Origin: JBOGXF01 sp050694275
Lineage (GTDB): Bacteria > Actinomycetota > CADDZG01 > WHSQ01
NCBI GenBank assembly: GCA_050694275.1
Contig: JBOGXF010000034.1
Location: forward strand, 1-9,809
Direction: 5' to 3'
Length of the DNA stretch: 9,809 nucleotides
The notes under the pieces were generated by a model. That model had not been told where the DNA came from and made no database searches. It saw nothing but the letters and a program-made list of their open reading frames with translations. The position numbers and the translations under genes are program-made. This document shows positions 1-5,198 of this stretch, piece by piece (within the stretch, counting starts at the first letter, position 1; every line of letters begins with the position of its first letter).

Positions 1-99
1 GCGCGCCGAGAAGCGCTCCAGCTCGGCAGGCAGGTCGCTCAGTCGCCCCCAGCCGAAGACGATCCGCTGGGGGAGCTGCTCGTAGACGAAATCTTCGAT
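1..99 (-). CDS. Maleylacetate reductase (iron-type alcohol dehydrogenase fold), N-terminal 33 codons only
   Basis: Reading the minus strand from position 99 gives IEDFVYEQLPQRIVFGWGRL followed by a short LPAELERF stretch. This matches my memory of the N-terminus of maleylacetate reductases (usually M-x-x-F-V-Y-x-x-L-P-x-R-V-V-F-G-x-G), which reduce maleylacetate to 3-oxoadipate with NAD(P)H in hydroquinone, hydroxyquinol and chloroaromatic degradation. The gene runs off the left edge, so the nucleotide- and metal-binding motifs are not visible. It begins 4 bases after the stop of the upstream isomerase-like gene, so the two are probably co-transcribed. The start is odd. The expected Met position is ATC (97-99), and I find no ATG, GTG or TTG in this frame between an in-frame stop near 220 and position 1. 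An AGGA sits 9 bases before the ATC (minus strand, 109-112). A rare AUC start or a base error are both possible. The call rests on 33 residues. Confidence 0.6.
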   Translation of the reverse strand, partial: MEDFVYEQLPQRIVFGWGRLSDLPAELERFSAR

Positions 100-103
100 A
101 CGT

Positions 104-940
104 CTAGATCCTGAAGAACAGGTTCGCGAACCGGCGGGCCGCGTCGAGGTCGCCGTAGGGAGTTCCCGTCCGAGTGCGCCCGAACGCAGTGAGCACGAGG
201 CTTGCGGAATCGAAGTCGATCACCGCCTGCGCGCCGTCTGCGGAGCCCGGCTCGTAGGTCATCCCTTCACTCGTCACCTTGATGCGGAACGTGCCGCCGT
301 TGCGACCCGTGACCCGTGCGGCGACGTCGAGATCACGGCCCCCGAGCCGGGATACATCCGCCGTGTACTGCCAGTTCGCGATCATTATCGGGGCGAGGAA
401 GTCGGCGACGTCCGGGCTCAAGAAGTGCTCCATCCCCAGCCCCTCGCGGATGTCCCAGCCGTGGACGCCATAGTCCATGATCTGCCCGACGGGATAGAAC
501 CATGCCGGGAGAGGACCGTAGTAGGCGTGGGTCACCATGAAGCCGCCCCAGTCCTCCTCGGTGAGCTCCTCGAACATCTTCATCGCCTGGCTGAAGGCGT
601 CGCGCAGGCGGGAAAGAAGCTCCTCACGAGGCGAGTCTCGGAACGCGAGGGCTCTCTTGTCTGCCGTGACGGCCATCTCCGTTATCGGTGCCAATCCCTC
701 CGCGGTGCCCCCGCCGCGCGTCACGTCGAAGCGTTCGATGTAGCCCTCGGTGGTGTCGATGATGTGTCCGACTATGTCGCGAACCTGCCAGTGACCCGAC
801 GCCGTCGGCGACTGCCAGTTCTCGGGGACCTCCGCCGATGCGAAAAAGCTCTCCGCCTCCTCACGCACGACTCGCAGGAGGTTGTCCTTGGCGGCGTAGT
901 TCGTCGCATCCCACTGCTCTTGAGAGACGTCCTGACCCAT
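104..940 (-). CDS. Mycothiol-dependent maleylpyruvate isomerase-like (DinB/MDMPI fold) protein
   Basis: A 278-residue protein of the DinB-like four-helix family that contains mycothiol-dependent maleylpyruvate isomerase. The N-terminal half carries the family's metal-site pattern: His59 in WQVRDIVGHI, and Asp156 and His160 in MDYGVHGWDIREG. In the characterised corynebacterial isomerase the triad is His-Glu-His, so Asp156 would stand in for Glu. The C-terminal 80 or so residues resemble the SCP2-like lobe often attached to this domain. The true isomerase converts maleylpyruvate to fumarylpyruvate in gentisate catabolism. Here the neighbours are hydroquinone-type genes, so a related thiol-dependent reaction (for example mycothiol conjugation of quinones) is equally possible, and the exact reaction cannot be assigned. 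The ATG at 938-940 is preceded by a clear GGAGGAG (943-949). The gene is divergent from the dioxygenase and is followed after 4 bases by the maleylacetate reductase fragment. Confidence 0.8.
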   Translation of the reverse strand: MGQDVSQEQWDATNYAAKDNLLRVVREEAESFFASAEVPENWQSPTASGHWQVRDIVGHIIDTTEGYIERFDVTRGGGTAEGLAPITEMAVTADKRALAFRDSPREELLSRLRDAFSQAMKMFEELTEEDWGGFMVTHAYYGPLPAWFYPVGQIMDYGVHGWDIREGLGMEHFLSPDVADFLAPIMIANWQYTADVSRLGGRDLDVAARVTGRNGGTFRIKVTSEGMTYEPGSADGAQAVIDFDSASLVLTAFGRTRTGTPYGDLDAARRFANLFFRI

Positions 941-942
941 CG

Positions 943-949
943 CTCCTCC
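943..949 (-). promoter_or_regulatory. Shine-Dalgarno of the isomerase-like gene
   Basis: GGAGGAG on the minus strand, 2 bases before the ATG at 938-940. The whole upstream stretch GGAGGGAGGAG is purine-rich, so the ribosome has more than one register. It supports the chosen start. Confidence 0.6.
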
Positions 950-1001
950 CTCCGAATCCGCTCCTCCGACTGATGCTTGGAATATTGTGCCACTGGTTAT
1001 A

Positions 1002-1029
1002 GTTGCTTACAAATGGTTAGTTAAGCAAC
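1002..1029. promoter_or_regulatory. Inverted repeat GTTGCTTA-N12-TAAGCAAC, candidate HxlR operator
   Basis: GTTGCTTA at 1002-1009 and its perfect reverse complement TAAGCAAC at 1022-1029, with a 12-base spacer. The centre-to-centre distance of 20 bases places both half-sites on the same DNA face, as suits a winged-helix dimer. It lies in the divergent promoter region 30 bases before the dioxygenase start. An HxlR regulator is encoded at the end of that transcript, so autoregulation of the locus is a reasonable inference. The alternative is an RNA hairpin in the dioxygenase leader, although there is no U-tract. Confidence 0.5.
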
Positions 1030-1049
1030 GATGCAGGACGAGCGACGTC

Positions 1050-1055
1050 GGGAGG
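1050..1055 (+). promoter_or_regulatory. Shine-Dalgarno of the ring-cleavage dioxygenase
   Basis: GGGAGG, 4 bases before the ATG at 1060. It fixes the start just upstream of the conserved GIHHIT motif. Confidence 0.6.
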
Positions 1056-1059
1056 CAGC

Positions 1060-1986
1060 ATGAAGCTGGACGGCATCCACCACATCACGGCGATCACCGG
1101 AGATGCCCCGCAAAACGTGAGGTTCTACGCCGGCACGCTGGGGCTCAGGCTGGTCAAGAAATCGGTCAACCAGGACGACCCCACCGTCTATCACCTCTTC
1201 TACGCCGACGATGAGGGCGGCGCCGGCTCCGACATCACCTTCTTCGAGTACCCCGGCGCAGCGCGAGGGCGAGCGGGGGCCGGGATGATCCACCGCATCA
1301 CCTGGCGCGTCGCGTCCGAGGAGTCCCTCGACTTTTGGGAGCGGCGACTGGCTTCGCACGGGTTCGACTCCGCGCGCGAGGACGGGCGGCTGCGCTTCGA
1401 TGACCCCGAGGGCCTCGGCCTCGAGCTCGCCGTCGTCGATACCACGGACGAGGCTCTGCGGGCCGCTCACCCCGAGATCCCGGAGGAGCATGCCCTTCTC
1501 GGTTTCGACGGGGCGCGCGCGTACACGAGCGACCCCGCCGCCAGCGCCGAGCTTCTTCAGTCGACCCTGAACTTCTCTGCCGACTCGCGCTCCTCGTGGA
1601 CCATTCGGGGGGAGCGGCGCGGCTCCTTCTACGTCTACGACGAGGCACCGGCCCAGCGCGGCACCCAGGGGGCCGGGACGGTCCATCACATCGCCTGGGC
1701 GTCCCCCATAAAAGACCACACCGAGTGGCACAAGCGCGTCACCGACGCCGGCACGCAGCCCACGCCCATCATCGACCGCTACTACTTCAAGTCGATCTAT
1801 TTTCGTGAGCCGTCCGGCGTCCTGTTCGAGATCGCGACCCTCGGCCCCGGCTTCGACGTGGACGAGCCACTCGAAAAGCTGGGCGAGAGGCTCGCGCTCC
1901 CTCCGGACTACGAGCACCTGCGCGACAAGCTCGAGCAGGTGCTGACCCCGTTGCCCGATCCCAGGGCCGAAGTGCGGTCCGGTTGA
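1060..1986 (+). CDS. Extradiol ring-cleavage dioxygenase of the VOC/glyoxalase superfamily, hydroquinone (PcpA/LinE/MhqO) type
   Basis: A 308-residue protein of two vicinal-oxygen-chelate modules (about residues 1-125 and 150-260). It opens with GIHHITAITG, and its second module has GAGTVHHIAWASP and PSGVLFEIATLGPGF. The PcpA-type iron ligands (His, His, Glu) map by eye to His8, His210 and Glu257, so all three are present. Enzymes of this group insert O2 into hydroquinones between C1 and C2, giving 4-hydroxymuconic semialdehydes or the acyl-chloride equivalent, which lead to maleylacetate. MhqO relatives in Bacillus are induced by quinones and act in detoxification. The maleylacetate reductase fragment on the other arm supports a hydroquinone route. 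GGGAGG (1050-1055) lies 4 bases before the ATG. The stop is 2 bases before the regulator's ATG, so the two form an operon. The precise substrate, substituted or not, cannot be read from the sequence. Confidence 0.85.
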   Translation: MKLDGIHHITAITGDAPQNVRFYAGTLGLRLVKKSVNQDDPTVYHLFYADDEGGAGSDITFFEYPGAARGRAGAGMIHRITWRVASEESLDFWERRLASHGFDSAREDGRLRFDDPEGLGLELAVVDTTDEALRAAHPEIPEEHALLGFDGARAYTSDPAASAELLQSTLNFSADSRSSWTIRGERRGSFYVYDEAPAQRGTQGAGTVHHIAWASPIKDHTEWHKRVTDAGTQPTPIIDRYYFKSIYFREPSGVLFEIATLGPGFDVDEPLEKLGERLALPPDYEHLRDKLEQVLTPLPDPRAEVRSG

Positions 1987-1988
1987 GA

Positions 1989-2366
1989 ATGAAGACCAGC
2001 CCGCGGGCATCCTTCTGCCCGCATTTCCGGAAGGCGATCGAGCTGGTGGGAAAGCGCTGGAGCGGCACGATCCTGCGCGCCTTGATGGATGGCCCGAGCC
2101 GGTTCTCGGAGATCTGCGCCCATGTCCCCGACATATCGGACCGCTCGCTGTCGATGCGGCTGAAAGAGCTTGAGCGAGAGGGCTTGGTGATCCGGCGGGT
2201 CGATCCGACCCAACCGGTCAGCGTGAGCTACGAGCTGACGGACAAGGGCCGCGCGCTGGAGCGCGCCATCGCCGAGGTCGAGCGTTGGGCGCACGACTGG
2301 GTGGCCCCCCACGCGGAGGTGTCCGACGACGCCGTCTCGCCAGAGGCGCAAGCCGAGAGTGCCTGA
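1989..2366 (+). CDS. HxlR-family winged helix-turn-helix transcriptional regulator
   Basis: A 125-residue protein with the HxlR signature along its length: SFCPHFRKAIELVGKRWSG (residues 8-26), a helix-turn-helix of FSEICAHVPDISDRSLSMRL (39-58), and a wing at about 67-82 ending in YELTDKGRAL. Members bind DNA as dimers, and several, such as Bacillus YodB, CatR and HypR, sense quinones, diamide or hypochlorite through a cysteine near the N-terminus. Cys10 here sits at the equivalent CP position, and a second cysteine is Cys43. The gene follows the dioxygenase by 2 bases, and an operator-like inverted repeat lies in front of that gene, so quinone-responsive repression of the aromatic locus is the likely role (inference). 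A TTG at 1983 overlapping the dioxygenase stop would add two residues. ATG at 1989 is preferred because the family motif starts soon after it. The acidic, Ala-rich tail after residue 108 is not conserved. Confidence 0.85.
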   Translation: MKTSPRASFCPHFRKAIELVGKRWSGTILRALMDGPSRFSEICAHVPDISDRSLSMRLKELEREGLVIRRVDPTQPVSVSYELTDKGRALERAIAEVERWAHDWVAPHAEVSDDAVSPEAQAESA

Positions 2367-2407
2367 CCCGATCGACAGGCGGGCCCCGGCCCAGTGGGCT
2401 CTCGGCT
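2351..2407. terminator. Possible bidirectional terminator between convergent genes
   Basis: AGCCGAGAG (2351-2359) pairs perfectly with CTCTCGGCT (2399-2407). Inside are smaller GC-rich pairs: GCCTG/CAGGC (2361-2365 with 2376-2380) and GGGCC/GGCCC at about 2381-2392. The structure spans the stop of the HxlR gene and the stop of the small minus-strand gene, where convergent transcription would need to end. No U-tract follows on either strand, so intrinsic termination is uncertain. Confidence 0.35.
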
Positions 2408-2700
2408 CAGTCCTCGCCGCCTCGCGCCGGGGCGCTCGGCGGCGCGATGGAGACCTCGGGCCTTCGCCCCGGGATGAGGACGGTGAGAACCACGCCCAGC
2501 GGTTCCCCGCCAACTTCGACGGCGCATTCGAGGACGAGACTGCCGCGACCGGTGACGTCCTCGGCGATGCTGCCCGGATAGGTCGGCTCGAAGCGCGCTC
2601 CTGGAAGCGGTGGCCCACCGGCGACGACCTTGCCCAGACGCGCGGCCAGTTCCTCGAGGTTCTCGGGCGACGTTGCTGCCGGCACGACGCCTCCCAGCAC
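2407..2700 (-). CDS. Small hypothetical protein (97 residues)
   Basis: The minus strand encodes 97 residues starting at a GTG (2698-2700), with VVPAATSPENLEELAARLGK followed by PLPGARFEPTYPGSIAED and then alternating hydrophobic stretches (SLVLECAVEV, EPLGVVLTVLIPG) that look like beta strands. The composition is that of a real protein. The same stretch read on the plus strand, as an N-terminal extension of the CoA ligase, is Arg-rich and featureless. The frame stays open upstream to a TGA at 2746-2748 (GARRAGE-type residues), so an unseen earlier start or a frameshift is possible. Another minus-strand frame begins at 2782 with MKVDRDDLDDQMRRLVLGRL and then degrades into Arg-rich sequence near 2700, so the intact gene may once have joined the two. 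I do not recognise the family. It has no signal peptide. Its divergent neighbour is the CoA ligase. Confidence 0.45.
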   Translation of the reverse strand: MLGGVVPAATSPENLEELAARLGKVVAGGPPLPGARFEPTYPGSIAEDVTGRGSLVLECAVEVGGEPLGVVLTVLIPGRRPEVSIAPPSAPARGGED

Positions 2701-2832
2701 TTCGCCCGCTCGTCTCGCCAGCCAGCCGCCCCAAGACGAGGCGCCTCATTTGGTCGTCGAGGTCGTCCCGGTCCACCTTCAAGGTCTACCCTGCGCGGCA
2801 TCTGCTGTGCCACGATGACATCGAGAGAAAGG

Positions 2833-4377
2833 ATGACTAGGTTCCGTACGATTCCGGAGTTGTTCGAGTCGGCGGTGGAGCGCGCGGCCGCGAAGACATG
2901 GCTGCGGTACGAGGATGTCGCCCACACGTACGAGCGGGCCCATGAGCGCATCAACGCGGCGGCCGCGGCCCTAGCGGATCTTAGGGTCGCGCGCGGAACA
3001 CACGTCCTGGCAACGACGCGCAACTCGCCTGACTACCTGTTCACTTGGCTCGCGGTCATGCGGCTCGGAGCCGTCCTCATCCCCGTCAACCCCGAGAGCA
3101 GCCGGGCAGAGCTCGCCGGCTTCGCCGAACAGGTGGTCCCGCATGTCGTGGTTACCGACACGGTGCTGCGCGGCGTCGTCGAGGAGAGCGTGCGTGCGGC
3201 CGCCCCCGACGCCCGCATCGCGCTGGCGGAAGATCTCGTGACTGCGCCCACGGCCGAAGCTCCGGCGATGGCGCGCCCCGACGACGTCGCCGTGATGATT
3301 CCGACCTCGGGCACGACCGGCCGCTCCAAGCTCGTGATGCAGACACAGCGCGCGTACGCGATGGCGGGGGAGGGGTTTCCGTTCTGGATGGGGCTCAACG
3401 AAGAGGATCGCCTGATGACGTCTCTTCCCCTGTTCCACATCAACGCCCCGGCGTATTCGACCCTCGGCTCGGTGGCCGCGCGGGCCGGTCTCGTCCTGCT
3501 GCCGCGGTTCTCCGCCAGTCGTTTCATCGACTGGGCGCGTCGCTACGGCGCGACGGAGTTCAACGCAATCGGCGCCATGCTCGAGATCCTCATGCGCCAG
3601 CCGGAACGGGACGATGACGCCGACAACCCGCTGAGGCTCTGCTACACGGGTCCGGCCCCCACCAGGGAGCGCCACCTTCAGATCGAGCGCCGATTCGGGT
3701 TCGAGATCATCTGCGGCTACGCGCTCTCGGAGACTCCTTACGGGCTCATCTGGCGAAAGGGGACGCGCCCCTACGGCACCCTCGGGAGCATTCGCCAGCA
3801 CCCCACGATGGGCGTGATCAACGAGGGCAGGGTGATGGACGAGGGCCGCGAGGTGGGCGTCGGCGAGGTGGGGGAGCTCGAGCTGAAGAACCCCGCGGTC
3901 ATGCTCGGCTACTTCGGCATGCCCGACGAGACCGACAAGGTGCTGTCGGATGGGTGGCTTAAAACCGGGGACCTCGTCGAGGTCGACAAGGACGGCATCT
4001 ACACGTTCGTGGGCCGCAAGAAAGAGCTGATCCGCCGGCGGGGCGAGAACCTCTCCCCGCTCGAGGTGGAGGCCGCGCTCGAGGCCCACCCGGCGGTGGC
4101 CGAGGCGGCAGTGATCGGAGTACCGTCCGAGCTCTCCGAGGAGGAGATCAAGGCGTTCGTCGTTCTCGGTGAGGGAGCGGACATCGCGATGACCGAGCTG
4201 CGTGACTTCGTGGCCGAAAGGCTCGCGCAGTTCAAGGTGCCGCGCTACTTCGAAGCGGTCTCGGAGCTTCCCCACACGCCGACCGGTCGGATCGCGAAGC
4301 CCGAGCTGTCCAGGGAGAGATCGGCGACGGAGGAGGATCTCGATCCACAGCCGGCGACGAGCGAGGGTCCGAGGTAG
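2833..4377 (+). CDS. AMP-forming acyl-CoA synthetase (ANL superfamily, CaiC-like class)
   Basis: A 514-residue adenylate-forming ligase that activates a carboxylic acid with ATP to an acyl-AMP and then to a CoA thioester. Motifs in order: phosphate loop TSGTTGRSK (158-166), GYALSET (295-301), DGWLKTGDL with the ribose-binding Asp380, hinge motif GRKKELIRRRGENLSPLEVE (394-413), and C-terminal PTGRIAK with catalytic Lys489. The C-terminal domain resembles crotonobetaine/carnitine-CoA and medium-chain ligases, but the substrate cannot be assigned. The frame is open back to 2359, yet that part reads as Arg-rich noise and overlaps the small antisense gene. ATG 2833 is chosen because homologous sequence begins there, with a GAGAG at 2823-2827. 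ATG 2815 is an alternative. The stop TAG shares its G with the GTG of the citryl-CoA-lyase-like gene, so translation is coupled. In context it probably supplies the thioester that the lyase cleaves. Confidence 0.88.
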   Translation: MTRFRTIPELFESAVERAAAKTWLRYEDVAHTYERAHERINAAAAALADLRVARGTHVLATTRNSPDYLFTWLAVMRLGAVLIPVNPESSRAELAGFAEQVVPHVVVTDTVLRGVVEESVRAAAPDARIALAEDLVTAPTAEAPAMARPDDVAVMIPTSGTTGRSKLVMQTQRAYAMAGEGFPFWMGLNEEDRLMTSLPLFHINAPAYSTLGSVAARAGLVLLPRFSASRFIDWARRYGATEFNAIGAMLEILMRQPERDDDADNPLRLCYTGPAPTRERHLQIERRFGFEIICGYALSETPYGLIWRKGTRPYGTLGSIRQHPTMGVINEGRVMDEGREVGVGEVGELELKNPAVMLGYFGMPDETDKVLSDGWLKTGDLVEVDKDGIYTFVGRKKELIRRRGENLSPLEVEAALEAHPAVAEAAVIGVPSELSEEEIKAFVVLGEGADIAMTELRDFVAERLAQFKVPRYFEAVSELPHTPTGRIAKPELSRERSATEEDLDPQPATSEGPR

Positions 4378-4379
4378 TG
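4363..4379 (+). promoter_or_regulatory. Coupled ribosome binding site and TAGTG stop/start overlap
   Basis: GAGGG (4363-4367) lies inside the last codons of the ligase, 9 bases before GTG 4377. The ligase stop TAG (4375-4377) shares its last base with that GTG. This is classic termination-reinitiation architecture and argues that the ligase and lyase are needed in matched amounts. Confidence 0.6.
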
Positions 4380-5192
4380 ACAGACGAGGGTGACTGGCTG
4401 CACAGCTCGATCGGACACTCGACGCCGGACTCGATAACGGTCCGCGGTCACGATCTCGCGAACGAGATCATGGGCGAGATGTCGTTCTCCGATCTCGCAT
4501 TCCTCCTCGCATCCGGCAGGACTCCCACCGAGGACGAGTCGATGTTGTTCGACGCCGTGCTCACGTCGCTGGCCGAACACGGTCTGACGCCCACGGCGCT
4601 GGCAACGCGATTCACGTACACCGGCGCGCCCGAGTCGATGCAGGGAGCCATCGCCGCCGGCCTGCTGGGAGCCGGAAGCGTGTTCCTGGGGCCGGTCGAG
4701 GACACCGCGCGATTCCTGCACGAGATCGTCGACGAACTCTCAGTCGAGGAGCGATCCGACGAGGCCGCGCTGGCATCCGCCGCCACCGAGGCCGTCCGGG
4801 CGTTGGTCAAGGAAGGGCGGCGGATCCCGGGCCTCGGCCATCCCACTCACAGAGAGACGGATCCGCGCACGCCGCGGCTCTACCAAATTGCGCGCGACGC
4901 CGGACTCGCCGGCCCGCACCTTCGCGTGCTCGAGCTCGTTGCATCCGCGCATCGCGACGAAACCGGCAAGTCGCTTCCAATCAACGGCGCCGGCGCAGCC
5001 GGTGCTGCGCTTGCCGACCTCGGCTTCTCGCCCGCCCTGGCGCGCGGTTTCGCTCTGCTCGCTCGGACCGCGGGCCTGATCGGGCATCTGGCGGAGGAGT
5101 CGGCCCGCCCGATCGGGATGCGGCTGTGGAAGGAGATCGACGAGCGCGCCTCCGGGGCAGCCGGTGAGGGATCGGGCGGCGATCCGTCCTGA
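4377..5192 (+). CDS. Citryl-CoA lyase / citrate synthase-family protein
   Basis: A 271-residue single-domain member of the citrate synthase superfamily, close to the stand-alone citryl-CoA lyases and the C-terminal domain of ATP-citrate lyase. Shared features: DSITVRGHDL (18-27), APESMQGAIAAGLLGAGSVF (84-103), the histidine motif IPGLGHPTH with His155, DPRTPRL (162-168) and GLIGHLAEE (233-241). The family cleaves citryl-CoA to acetyl-CoA and oxaloacetate, or runs the reverse condensation. Where human ATP-citrate lyase has its catalytic Asp (NVDG), this protein reads INGAGAAGA (202-210), so the Asp appears to be missing. I recall similar Asp-less sequences among proteobacterial 'citryl-CoA lyases', but this is from memory. 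The start is GTG at 4377, overlapping the ligase stop by one base, with GAGGG (4363-4367) 9 bases before it. The Gly/Ser-rich C-terminus is a tail without motifs. The substrate is probably a citryl-CoA or citramalyl-CoA-like thioester. Confidence 0.82.
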   Translation: MTDEGDWLHSSIGHSTPDSITVRGHDLANEIMGEMSFSDLAFLLASGRTPTEDESMLFDAVLTSLAEHGLTPTALATRFTYTGAPESMQGAIAAGLLGAGSVFLGPVEDTARFLHEIVDELSVEERSDEAALASAATEAVRALVKEGRRIPGLGHPTHRETDPRTPRLYQIARDAGLAGPHLRVLELVASAHRDETGKSLPINGAGAAGAALADLGFSPALARGFALLARTAGLIGHLAEESARPIGMRLWKEIDERASGAAGEGSGGDPS

Positions 5193-5198
5193 CCGGGC

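Larger units (their letters stand above)
941..1059. promoter_or_regulatory. Divergent control region between isomerase-like gene and ring-cleavage dioxygenase
   Basis: 119 bases between two divergent starts. The central part, about 975-1030, is AT-rich against GC-rich flanks, as expected for back-to-back promoters. It contains TGGTTA twice (994-999 and 1014-1019), exactly 20 bases apart, and an 8-base inverted repeat (separate entry). A possible -35/-10 pair for the plus strand is TTGGAA (977-982) and TATAGT (998-1003), but the spacer of 15 is short. I could not place a convincing minus-strand promoter. Confidence 0.5.

Noticed and set aside
1983..1988. TTG start for the HxlR gene overlapping the dioxygenase stop
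   Set aside because: It adds only two residues and has no better ribosome site than ATG 1989.
1021..2010. A 329-codon minus-strand open frame opposite the dioxygenase
   Set aside because: Composition is typical of antisense noise, and the dioxygenase on the plus strand has all its metal ligands.
2359..2832. A 158-codon N-terminal extension of the CoA ligase starting at ATG 2359
   Set aside because: It overlaps the HxlR stop, is Arg-rich without any domain similarity, and lies antisense to a better coding candidate. Ligase homology begins at the ATG at 2833.
2971..4275. A 434-codon minus-strand open frame opposite the CoA ligase
   Set aside because: It is rich in His, Arg and Glu and lacks motifs. 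It is the expected mirror of a GC-rich gene, and the plus strand has every ligase motif.
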